From assembly GCA_963576735.1 (NCBI GenBank), contig OY755170.1, forward strand, positions 20,568,875 to 20,632,874: DNA of 64,000 nucleotides, written 5' to 3'. Of the stretch, positions 11,601 through 20,554 are shown piece after piece. The stretch's first letter is position 1; each line of letters starts with the position of its first letter. Source of the stretch: Bedellia somnulentella (lineage: Eukaryota > Arthropoda > Insecta > Lepidoptera > Bedelliidae). The position numbers and the translations under genes were made by a program. The notes under the pieces were generated by a model that saw only the letters and a list, made by a program, of their open reading frames with translations, ran no database searches and had not been told where the DNA came from.

Positions 11601-13334
11601 TCGGCTGGGTTTGAATTAAGAAAGTGGCACAGCAACTCGCCGGCGATACTTGCCGCGGTTGAGTCGTCATCTCCTCATGGTGGGCGGCAGGAAACCGTCT
11701 CCGTTGCGCATCTCGAGAAGGATACACACACTAAAGTCCTAGGGTTACATTGGGATCCGCAAACTGATTGTTTTAAGTTTAATGTTCAGGTCAATTCTGA
11801 AAAATGCACTAAACGGGCAATCCTTTCTGAAATAGCTAGGATTTACGATCCGCTAGGATTTTTGTCCCCTCTGACCTTATACGCAAAACATTTAATTCAA
11901 TTGCTATGGGTAGCTAATATTGGTTGGGACGAAACCCCACCTATTGATATTATTAATTCATGGAGACTTTTTATTCAAGAGCTACCTATAATAAAAGGTA
12001 TTTCTTTTCCGCGTCACATTTTAGGTAATACTTGTACCATACAGGTGCATGGATTTGCTGACGCGAGTGAAACCGCGTATGCCGGTTGTGTTTATCTTCG
12101 CTTAACAAGTAGTGACGGAGAAATTCGTACTTACCTCGTTATAGCTAAAACTCGTGTGGCCCCTTTACGGGTTCGTCTAACAATACCCCGCCTTGAATTA
12201 ATGGCTGCCTTATTATTATCAAAATTAATAGACAAAGTTATTTCAATCTACGACAATCGGGTCGATATGGATAACGTGTATGCATGGTCTGATGCGTCGA
12301 TCGTGCTAGCTTGGTTACACCAACCACCTCATACTTGGAAGACCTTCGTCTCCAACCGCACCAGTGATATCTTGTCTGTTGTGCCCGCATCTCGTTGGCG
12401 CCATGTCCGCTCTGCTGACAACCCCGCGGACGTGGCCTCGCGCGGTGCACTGCCCCACGCGCTACGCGCCCATCCCCTGTGGTATCACGGCCCAGCTTGG
12501 TTACAACGACCTTCTCATGCATGGCCGTCTTTCAATGAACAATTTGATACCAATGAAGAGAAGCGTATTGTTTCATCAAACGCGTCTACGACGATTAATA
12601 CAGATATTGAGATTATACAGCGTTATTCTTCGCTAGGTAAATTAGTACGAATCACCGCTTGGATAATTCGTTTCTACAAAAAATGCAAACATTTAACTAA
12701 CCACCACTCAGATTATATAACGGTTCCAGAATATAATGAATCCTTGAAAAAACTCGTTCTTTTAGTGCAACAATCGGTTTTTACCGAAGATATAAATAAG
12801 ATTTCAAAAGGGAATTTGCCTTCTCAATCATTAAGGCGTATTACACCATTTCTTCATAGTGACGGTTTGTTACGAGTCGGTGGTAGGATTCATAAGTCAC
12901 TCTTATCTTATGATAGTAAACATCAAATGATTTTACCAAAGAAACATACATTAACTAACCTAATCATAGATGATGCTCATGTGTGTTATCTACATGCCGG
13001 ACCTCAGACCGTTCAGTACCTGCTCTCGCAAAAGTACTGGATAATCTCGTGTCGCGATATCGTGCGGCAACGTATACATCGCTGCGTTCGTTGCTTCAGC
13101 GCGCGTCCGACACCAGTGCAACCGCGCATGGGACCTCTCCCCGCTACTCGTCTGCGGCCCGCGCGACCATTTATTAAAACAGCTGTAGATTATACCGAGG
13201 CCCTTCTATTAGTGAAGGCACTGTTGTTATTGTACGCGACGACCACCTGCCGCCGCTGCAGTGGAAGCTGGCTCGCGTGCACGCGCTCCATCCCGGGACT
13301 GACTACGTCACCCGTGTGGTTACGCTCAAAATGA
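8676..13334 (+). CDS. BEL/Pao Gag-Pol with deleted integrase core
   Basis: 1552 codons; the likely start is the internal Met at 8799 (MAENDHVCEQDIF). Order of parts: gag DUF1759 region (LPSFSGDPTDWPSYIDLF, about residue 165); zinc knuckles (CICCEAQHSLTKC, CYNCLNVGHNVINC, about 400-460); aspartic protease (VDSGSQASF, about 541); Pao-type reverse transcriptase with FVDD (about 948); RNase H region (HGFADASETAYAGCVYLR, about 1125); integrase zinc finger (about 1430-1480). After ARPFIKTAVDYTE the frame runs into nonsense. In another frame from 13216 to 13390 the normal pol C-terminus follows (DDHLPPLQWKLARVHALHPG...KRPVVKLCPLP). The whole DDE integrase core between these points is missing, so the element cannot integrate by itself. 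Confidence 0.93.
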   Translation: MILSNRIRFHLLFCCLVLCSTTYSVISNSFQSFESPSLLRKMAENDHVCEQDIFERDLILVELRRTLQFATTDEQQFRSRTIDISAHQRKFTKVQCKIEKILFKHKCFDKDEQITIRNEFNDLYYGILAHLNDLKQKEERVRRSSRIFLSSSEAPQQCHHSKTLPTLPLPSFSGDPTDWPSYIDLFKSLVHSNSAYTDAEKLRYLILTVKNEPFNLIKSLPISEDNYAIALEILISRYENKRVIASKHLFRILDIENCSDKSVHSLRRLLNVYQENIKALEAMQFPVGQWNFILLNILLRKIPVGTRKCFERSLVKPSSIPDVNTLITFLEKEISADEIINISVGGQSISQQNTKVGSSLSSRTITQQRSFNALAANNVGLPTRQTDENQRSYNVIKKQTCICCEAQHSLTKCSKFLNLTPHARYNLIQNKSICYNCLNVGHNVINCKSSYVCRSCHKRHHSLIHFSNQASPVVSDSAVITLPPAKVDPVPPTQSESNSIHNNCASNSNAPSMRTSTVLLSTALIDVCVGSSILSTVRCVVDSGSQASFITESCAQRLGLNRKKINIPVYGIGDSEPVKPKGVISCLVKPKGKQNPIIQVEALILPKLMSHMPSVPLPQKGWTHLTNLTLADPDFRTPQPVEMLLGADILSHVLLGNIVSGLPGSPIAVNSVFGYLLLGKLNLDPVVSTPPHVCFSSFDNDNLQRFWELESLPEKRSYTPDEELCESLFQRTHTRDGITGRYVVSLPFKPDAPPLGESRQTALARLHKLEYRLERNPTLKRDYHACIQEYLDLNHMEPVTSDAALGAHYYIPHHCVVKESSETTRTRVVFDAGCKSSNGVSLNQVLLTGPKLHPDIVDILLKFRIHLIGFTSDCKQMYRNIGMCKDHLDYQRILWRSSPAEPVQDFRLRTVTFGVSSSPFLALRTIQQLAHDESHRFPLAAPVLLESIFVDDVVAGANSESDALALQRELIGICSSAGFELRKWHSNSPAILAAVESSSPHGGRQETVSVAHLEKDTHTKVLGLHWDPQTDCFKFNVQVNSEKCTKRAILSEIARIYDPLGFLSPLTLYAKHLIQLLWVANIGWDETPPIDIINSWRLFIQELPIIKGISFPRHILGNTCTIQVHGFADASETAYAGCVYLRLTSSDGEIRTYLVIAKTRVAPLRVRLTIPRLELMAALLLSKLIDKVISIYDNRVDMDNVYAWSDASIVLAWLHQPPHTWKTFVSNRTSDILSVVPASRWRHVRSADNPADVASRGALPHALRAHPLWYHGPAWLQRPSHAWPSFNEQFDTNEEKRIVSSNASTTINTDIEIIQRYSSLGKLVRITAWIIRFYKKCKHLTNHHSDYITVPEYNESLKKLVLLVQQSVFTEDINKISKGNLPSQSLRRITPFLHSDGLLRVGGRIHKSLLSYDSKHQMILPKKHTLTNLIIDDAHVCYLHAGPQTVQYLLSQKYWIISCRDIVRQRIHRCVRCFSARPTPVQPRMGPLPATRLRPARPFIKTAVDYTEALLLVKALLLLYATTTCRRCSGSWLACTRSIPGLTTSPVWLRSK

Positions 13335-13484
13335 ATAACAAATTTTTTAAGCGGCCAGTGGTTAAACTGTGTCCGCTACCTATTGAATAGAGTACTTTAT
13401 ACATATTTAAATCATAGTCATAGGTTAGGTTATATTTTCTTTTATTTTGTTAAAAGTTATATACTTTTAAGGTGAGCGGGTTTA

Positions 13485-13675
13485 TGTTCCGTACTGGAAC
13501 AAATTAGTTTATAATTTTCTTTATTAGGTGTGCACAAGACAACAAAACATAGTTTACATACTTTTTAATTCACGTTAGAAATAGATTTATTTCATGTGGC
13601 TTATTTTCTCTAACACTACCTCGTTGATGCGGGAAACTGGCAACATTGACGTCTGACGTCTTACAACTACATCCG
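13485..13675 (+). repeat. 3' LTR of the BEL/Pao element, left part
   Basis: It is homologous to 8215-8405 of the 5' LTR and stops at ...CTACATCCG, where the Harbinger element begins. The LTR resumes at 18660 with CCGTTTCCGCAAG, so CCG is present on both sides as a 3-bp target duplication. Confidence 0.95.
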
Positions 13676-14529
13676 CAGGCTGATTACGCATCTTTCGGCA
13701 ACTTGCGATACAACAGCAGGCGCGACACCTTAGCCGCTCCGCAGCAACGCGATCGCAATAAATGTTGATATTACGGAAGCACACTGGTCGCTGCGGCTCT
13801 TGAATCGCTGAATGCACTTTGACTGTATTGACACTAGCGTCCTCAGCCGACAATTATCAAACAGTGGAACTACGAAGAGTGATACCACTTGAGGACTTGT
13901 AAATGTTTTCCCTTGATGTAAGGATACATTTTTAATATAATTGTTCATACTTACTATTTTATCAGCTTTATTATGCACATTTTAGTCATAAATCAATTTG
14001 ATTTCTATTAAATTAATGATATATGACATAATGAGATCTACTTATTATTAAAAAGAAACGAATTTACTAAATGAAATTTCTACGAGGGTCACAATATGTG
14101 AAAATAGAAATAAAAGTATGTCCACATCCACACGGCCTAAACAAAAAAAAAAGGTCTTTGTTTTGTTTTGTATTTGAGTTACGTTGAGTATTTATTTGTA
14201 TAAAGAAAATCTTGAAGTTACAGTATTTCTAGTTAGTTATCTATAATTATCCAGTCAAAACTGAGGTAAGTTTACACTTTCAAATACTTTACTCCTTTCG
14301 TATCACAAAATATGTTGCTAAATTTATTGAATATACAGCATTTTAGTTCTAGTTTTCACTTAGAAAGTTTCGAGTACAATAAACATAATGTTAGTATTAT
14401 TTCGAAATGAGACGCATTAGCTAATAGTATTTTGAGTTTAAATTTTATTCGTTATAGGTATGGACAGCAGACAGAGAGTCAAACGCACAATTAGAGACGC
14501 TTAAGTAAAACATTGAGATAAAAGATAAA

Positions 14530-15225
14530 AAATATTTATTTCAAAATAAAAAGAATTTTTCTCTATTTTTTGAACGTCACAAACTTACGTATAAGTCTGA
14601 AAATCTACTTCGGATTCGGAAGGTGTATTGTTGCGAGAAGAACCCGTAAGAAACTCAGCAACACACATCTTTTCTTAGTCATATTACAATATTGGTGTAT
14701 GTCTGGAAATATCCTGAATAGAGCCCTGGTGACACCAAGCAGTTTCATCTCTCATATAATCATTTAAACTGTAATAAGCTTTTAAATGAAGACTGCGTTT
14801 TATAATTACTTTGAATTTCTTTTCTGTTAGATTCAAAATGTCATCAGGTATTTTATTATAAAATTTTACACATAACCCCATAAAAGATGTATTTATTTTT
14901 GACAATCTGTACTTTTGAATTGAAATTTTATTATTATCTCTAAGACTTCTAGTATGTCTATCACAGTTTTTGGCAAATGCTTTCAAATTTTTCTTACATA
15001 CATGATGTTTTCATAAATATATTGACATGGCAGTGTCATTATATTTATGGTTTTGAACAATTCTCTAAGGGAATCTCGTGAACCTAAATTATAAATAGCT
15101 CTTATTGCTCTTTTCTGTAGAATGAATATGGACCCAAGATCAGCAGCTCTGCCCCAGAGTAAAATGCCATAAGACATTATTAGAGACATTATAGAGTATT
15201 GGCAACTACACATAACATAAAACAA
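14530..15225 (-). mobile_element. LINE 3' fragment (CR1/Jockey-like), nested in Harbinger
   Basis: On the minus strand two frame-shifted pieces encode the C-terminus of a LINE polyprotein: SYGILLWGRAADLGSIFILQ ... KRAIRAIYNL, then NKIPDDILNLTEKKFKVIIK. A 3' UTR and an A/T-rich tail follow. A second, shorter copy of the same LINE end lies at 24693-25048 in the same orientation. Confidence 0.82.
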
Positions 15226-15691
15226 CTTTTAACCCAGATTACTTTATTTATCTTTCTTTAGTCTAGCTTTGCTATGCAAAAAAGCTCCATTAAATTGATT
15301 GAGGAATGATTTGATGTGAATATGTGTGTACAAATATTTATTTATCAATCAGTAACATTCCTCATTGCTACAGGACCATAACCAGCACTGCGAAATGAGT
15401 GGGTTGTGGAGCTCAAGAACCATCAAGTGAAGGCGGAGGGAAGGTTGGCATGTGTGGCATTTATAACTTTCAAAGCTTAAGTTCAAAAATGCAAGTTTGC
15501 ACAAGTGAAGGCAACTAAGACTCAAGCAAATAATATCCAAGAGCTCATTAATAATATTAAAGAATATTAAAAAAAATAAAAACATTTGTTAAGTAAAATA
15601 TCTGTTTTATTTGTCAAAAATAACAAAATATTAAGTGTTCATATTTTTCTGATATCATGAAATTCACATACAATCAATACTTGCAAGTAGG

Positions 15692-16055
15692 CATAAGCAT
15701 AAAGCATAAATGTTCACGCCGAATATCCCCGAAGGGGTTGGCAGAGGTACTAATACTTCTGAACATCACGTGACTTTGTCACCTGGTGTTCAGAGTACCC
15801 ACGTTTTGCATAGACAGTGTACTCACGTGATAGGGGGCAGGCCTATCGCCGTTTTGTACGAATACACTGTCACATGACTAAGTACAACTCAGCCATGTGA
15901 GTTTCCTCACGATGTTTTCCCTCACCGTTAACAACCATGATAAATTAACCACACATATGTCTTTAGAAAAGACAAATTGGTGTAGGTCCGACCCAGGATT
16001 TGAACACTAGTCGTTTGCACGATAACCGAGTGTTCTACCCACTGGGCTATCACGG
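15692..16055 (-). repeat. tRNA-derived SINE (family A), nested in Harbinger
   Basis: On the minus strand the head has box A TAGCCCAGTGGG and box B GTTCAAATCC. A body and a 3' end follow, GCCAACCCCTTCGGGGATAT, then a (CTTATG)n-like tail. Flanking duplications TTGCAAGTAGG lie at 15681-15691 and 16056-16066. It is nearly identical to the copy at 47004-47368. Confidence 0.9.
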
Positions 16056-16894
16056 TTGCAAGTAGGACATAGCTAATATTTATCTTTTTCTTAGAAGAAT
16101 CCTTCAAATATAAACTAATATAGAATCACAATGTTTACCAACTAGTCCCTCATTTAAACAAGAAATCCTAAATATTTCATTAGCAATCCTCAATGGATTG
16201 GAGCAATATATGTGGAGTAATATTCATTCAATCTGCATTTTTAATTAGAATTTGCCAAGTGCAAATCATTGTTTGCCTATTGAGGGTAGTAATTAGTACA
16301 AGTAAGAAAGCAGAAGAGGAGTAGTAGTAAGTATAAGGAAATAAAGCAATACAAACATATTATTTTTGAGGCTAAATCAAAATTCAAACTAATAATAATA
16401 AATACATAATTTTTCAGAGTGTTATATAAAATATTTAATTAAAGAATAATATTTAACTCTTTTTTTCCTAAAGCTATAAAGTGGTTCAAAGTTTACATCT
16501 ACTTAGAAACAGGACAACCAAAATATTATTTTTTACATTAACATGAAAACTAGAGTATCACTAAATGAAAATAATAAATGTTCAATGATTTTAAACTGAA
16601 TCACAAAATAACACAAGATATCAACTTAAGTAAAAATACAACATATAAACAAAAAGATGATTAACAATAGTTTTAAAAAGCCTTTACACTATGCTACCCA
16701 CACATATAGAACATTTTGGAACTGCTGCTGGCGACCTCATAATAATAAATATGTAGAACACCAGCAACAGCATCTTTACCAACTGGGGCAATATTTTAAT
16801 TGTTTTGATCTAAATCTACATCTTCTCTGGGTAATTCTGATACTAGTAGAACTACGTAGTACACTGAAGATATTGTAGGAAACAGTGCAAGCAT

Positions 16895-18160
16895 TAACCA
16901 TTTTAGCCACCATATGATGATCCACCCTGTGTGCCAGTAAACAAAGTCAGTGAGCTTTCATTCATTTCGATTACTGAAGTGAACCTCAGAGTATTCTTCT
17001 TCTGGACTCTTAGGAACAGCATTGACAATTGGGGTCAATAGCCATGGTCTTAGAGGGTATCCAGAATCACCTGTAGAGGAAATACATACTGTATTATAAA
17101 GAACAAGGTTTAATTTTTAGTAGGCCTCATTTTGTGGTGGACACATTTTTATCCCTAAATCTGAGCTCCTATCAAAGCTGTATTTTATGCAGAGTAAGCC
17201 TCAAAATAAGTTATTTCATCAACATTTCAAATGTTGAGGTCACTGTAACAGACCTATTAAATTAATAGTAGTAGTAGGTGTAAATATTATAGAAAATTTA
17301 ATTATGAAATAGTAGTTATTATGGCAGATTTTTAACATAAAACAGAGACATTGTGAGCTATTCATGAAATTATTTTGTGTTTTACAAAAATTTGGAAGTT
17401 GGTCTCTTCTTAAAATTGTCTTCGATATCCCATTGTATACAAATGAAATATAGTGTTTCCTATTAAAAATATCTCCTCATGGTCAGTGAGCTGGATAAGT
17501 GGAGCATGTGTGCCATCAACACATGCCATACACCCTACACCCCCAAATTGTATTTATTGTAAAATCTGGAACATCATGAAATTCAATATCAGTGAGTCTA
17601 TAACCTATCCACTTACTTTAATGCATCATTTTTTTTGTTGGTAACTTAAGTACACAATACTTACCCAATCATTATTGATGGCCTTTCATTGTGTGATTGT
17701 GGGAAGAAAATGCATTTATGTTATGCAGGATGTTAGGTTTGTTTAAGGCCTTCATTCCTCACAATATTTGACACACTTGATTGGCTCAGACCATGAATAC
17801 AACTCATCCCTACAGGGTTTTGGTATGAATCTTAGGCGAAGAATGACAGTGCTGTTCTGATCTGAAAAAAATATAATATATGATTATACCCATCAAAGCA
17901 TATTCACTTCACTGGTATATTTAATAACTTTATATGTCACAATTACCTCATATTCCACAGGAATTCGAGTAGATCTTAGTGCTGACTAGGACTGGGGATA
18001 ACTCGCTGCACAACGCAGCAAAGATTTGTTTCGTCACCCTATACTTTGACATGAAAATCGAGCGCCCGAAAGATGATCAACATTTGCTTCGATATGAAGT
18101 TGCCTTCTTCGTTGGGCCATCTCCAGCGCATCCAATATAAGAACAGCACGAGCCATGGTC
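16895..18160 (-). pseudogene. Harbinger (HARBI1-like) transposase remnant
   Basis: Fragments appear in order on the minus strand but in shifting frames with stops. They are: an N-terminus MARAVLILDALEMAQRRRQL near 18157; RSTRIPVEYE near 17965; the helix-turn-helix-like HGLSQSSVSNIVRN near 17795; the DDE motif GCVDGTH near 17530; and GDSGYPLRPWLLTPI near 17065. These are diagnostic Harbinger sequences. At least three frameshifts and in-frame stops (for example right after HFSNRNE) make it non-functional. Some gaps may be introns, since tttcctctacag precedes the GDSGYP block. Confidence 0.88.
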
Positions 18161-18659
18161 TTTTGCATATTATTTGCATCATCCAATCATCAGTTATTGT
18201 CGAATATATATACACAAAATATTTACACTGATTAACACCATATTTTATAAATTCATAACAGGAACATTGTTTAAGACCAAAAAAACGTGTCCTAACATAA
18301 TAACTTGCTTCTACAATACGAATTATGTTAACTTTGATTGATATTTTTAATAAATAAGTCTAAAGCAACTAATTTGCACACTGATGCGACACCAAAATAC
18401 CTGTCGCTATTTTGACAGCTAAATTGACTCAATAGCTGCTCCAATTATCGTGCCGCTGTGTTAGGTAATACCAACGCTGTTGTTTTGTATCGGAAGCGAT
18501 GCACTTTTATTTTCCCAGTCGTTCTGTAGGTGGCGCACAAGATCGACTGCGTGGTCAGTGTTTGGTTATGTGTTGCGTAATACGAAATGTCGTTTTGGCA
18601 GCGATATCGACTAAATTTTCGCCTCAATAATTGTGCGACTGAGATACGTAATCAGCCTG

Positions 18660-18923
18660 CCGTTTCCGCAAGTTAGTCTCTCTTTCTCAACACGCCGATG
18701 TGAGCACACACGTTCATATAAAAGTTACCAAATAAATTCCGAATCAAGTCTATTTCCCGAACAAAGTGAAAAAGGACTGAACCACATTTATCTATGGACC
18801 TATGGTGAAAAGTGTAAGCCTGTGCTGTGATTCATCAATAAACTCTCGAGAGTTCGAACGCCACCCCTGCCAGCCACGTGCCTGGTAAGTGTTTAAAGTT
18901 TAAATAAGTCACACGCGGCTACA
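18660..18923 (+). repeat. 3' LTR of the BEL/Pao element, right part
   Basis: It continues the LTR interrupted at 13675 and ends CACGCGGCTACA, followed by the CATAC target duplication. A 65-codon ORF here is shared with the 5' LTR copy at 8376-8573 simply because the LTR is duplicated; it is not a gene. Confidence 0.95.
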
Positions 18924-19790
18924 CATACCGTATATCGACGTAGGATTACTTCGTAACTTATGCGTACTACAATCTTTTAAAATCATGGCAAAATGTTTTT
19001 TACTATATTGTTAGTGAATATTACAATGGCCGCGAGCCTTTTATATTGAAGTACCATTTGTTAATTGGAACTAGTATGAAGACTACCTAGGAAAAACTAA
19101 CTATCATATTGAGTAGAGCAAAGTAGAGAAAACCCAGACAAGTACGACTAGGTTTATTAACTCGGGAACTTAATGTAACCCACCATTTTTTAAAATTAAA
19201 ACGATTAATATTATTTTTAATATGGAACCCTTATCAAGTATATTTTACCAAACAGTATATATAGTTGCTTTAAGAGCGCAATTTGGCAACATGTTCCTAT
19301 TTTTGTCAATTTCAGATTGGTGTTTTTTTTTGTTATTATTCTCATTAAGTTTCAATGAACTGGACTTGCCAAAAGTTATAACTGAGACTTTTATAGTTAA
19401 CTTTCAAACATTAAGGCAGGTTTTATGTTTATTATAAATTATATAAACTCTTCCGCATATATACTTACTTAAACAAATCAAAATAACAGTTGTTTTGATA
19501 TTTATTTGAAAAATAATTTATTCGTTTTTTGTACTTTAGAACTCGAATACAACTTGTCAGTGTCAACAAAATGGAACTCTGTCAAAACCATGAATATTTT
19601 CTTCGCAACGTCAGTGTCATTTCATTGAAGCTTAAAATTTCTGGTCAAGGGATATTATTTAAAGATAAAATCGCAGCACCTTTGAATCCAAACTAACAAA
19701 TAAATCAGGTGCGGGTAAATTACACCTAAACAGATAGAAGGTACAAAAAGGCAATCAAGCAGTCGAGATAATGATAACAGATGCACTTAC
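18924..19790. other. Intron of the cyclase gene, unassigned
   Basis: It holds the right-hand CATAC target duplication of the BEL element and then AT-rich DNA with nothing recognisable up to the cyclase exon at 19791. A 71-codon ORF at 19222-19437 shows no domain. Confidence 0.5.
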
Positions 19791-19912
19791 CTGACGTTCT
19801 CGTAGCGCTGGATGTAGATCTTGTGGAATTGCTCTTGGCGCGGCTGGCTGGCGATATCGGCTTTCATCTCCATGGCGACGTGGCGCGGCAGCACCGACAG
19901 CAGGAGACGCTC
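19791..19912 (-). CDS. Adenylyl cyclase exon: linker into C1
   Basis: The exon is 122 nt, enters in phase 0 after gacag and leaves in phase 2 before gtaagtg. It encodes [20 protein letters not shown], then [12 protein letters not shown]. These are hallmark cyclase sequences: the signalling helix after TM6 and the first beta strand leading to the metal-binding motif. The exon is markedly more GC-rich than the surrounding AT-rich DNA. A MITE target duplication begins only 55 bp upstream of its acceptor. Confidence 0.94.
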
Positions 19913-19975
19913 CTGTCATTGTTTAAGGAGTTTTACTACTGTAGTTTGCATTGATATTTAGAAATCGATCTATTT

Positions 19976-20240
19976 CTTCGATCATATATATCAAAGATGC
20001 CGCACTCCATATGAATTCAACGCAGAAAAGTGGACCGCAAGAATGACAGGATTGTTTGACAATTAAATATTTATTTGTCTACAATTATCGACCTTACCGC
20101 ATTTTCTTAAGACCTATTATTTATTGCAAGACCTAGCACGCGACTGTCTGTGAAACAGTGCTTTTCATATAAATAAGCACTGTTTGGCCGGGCCGTATTT
20201 CGTGCTTTGTTGGTGTATCTTTGGTATTATATGATCGAAG
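19976..20240. mobile_element. MITE with 8-bp target duplication next to a cyclase exon
   Basis: A 265-bp element with inverted ends of about 26 bp starting CTTCGATCATATA, with a few mismatches. Perfect 8-bp duplications ATCTATTT lie at 19968-19975 and 20241-20248. An internal hairpin (AAACAGTGCTT...AAGCACTGTTT) lies near 20152-20187. An 8-bp duplication fits hAT or P-type transposases. The insertion is 55 bp upstream of the acceptor of the exon 19791-19912. Confidence 0.85.
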
Positions 20241-20342
20241 ATCTATTTGTCTTCGTCTCATATATGATTCGGAATTAGCCCCTTAAAACTTTTTGTTAAA
20301 TATTGAAGATTGCAAGCATGTTTTGAGAACACGACTTAACAA

Positions 20343-20543
20343 TTGGAATGTTTTTGTTCATGAAAACCTCATGTGGGGATTATTACTAAGAAATAAAGGA
20401 TAAATAAAGGAGAGAAAAATTGCCCTAGAAGCACTAGAAGCCATTGATACTATAGCTCAATTGGCAGAGCGACGGGGGCGTATACCCGGAGGTCGCGGTT
20501 TCGATCCCCGCTAGTGTCGAAATTTTTCTTCCCTTTTTTTATG
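20343..20543. repeat. Inverted (head-to-head) tRNA-derived SINE copy
   Basis: The tRNA-like head lies on the plus strand at about 20448-20520 (box A TAGCTCAATTGG; box B altered by an extra T). The SINE tail lies upstream in the opposite orientation (CATGAAAACCTCATG, near 20357-20372, to about 20428). Duplications CGACTTAACAA flank the whole at 20332-20342 and 20544-20554. A 3' half and an inverted 5' half within one target duplication is the pattern left by twin priming during LINE-driven insertion. Confidence 0.75.
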
Positions 20544-20554
20544 CGACTTAACAA

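Larger units (their letters stand above)
13676..18659 (-). mobile_element. PIF/Harbinger DNA transposon inside the BEL 3' LTR
   Basis: A 4984-bp element with inverted ends CAGGCTGATTACG (then YATCT) at 13676 and 18659, and a 3-bp target duplication CCG at 13673-13675 and 18660-18662. It encodes a decayed Harbinger transposase on the minus strand. It contains a nested LINE 3' fragment (about 14530-15225) and a SINE (15692-16055), both inserted after or independently of the element's arrival. Harbinger elements usually prefer TWA targets; CCG is unusual. Confidence 0.92.
8215..18923 (+). mobile_element. BEL/Pao LTR retrotransposon, 3' LTR split by a Harbinger element
   Basis: Two LTRs start TGTTCCGTACTGG and end CACGCGGCTACA. 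The element is flanked by perfect 5-bp target duplications CATAC at 8210-8214 and 18924-18928. The 5' LTR is 8215-8666. The 3' LTR is in two pieces, 13485-13675 and 18660-18923, separated by the 4984-bp transposon 13676-18659. A purine stretch (AAGGTGAGCGGG) precedes the 3' LTR as a likely polypurine tract. The internal region encodes one long Gag-Pol ORF. Confidence 0.95.
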
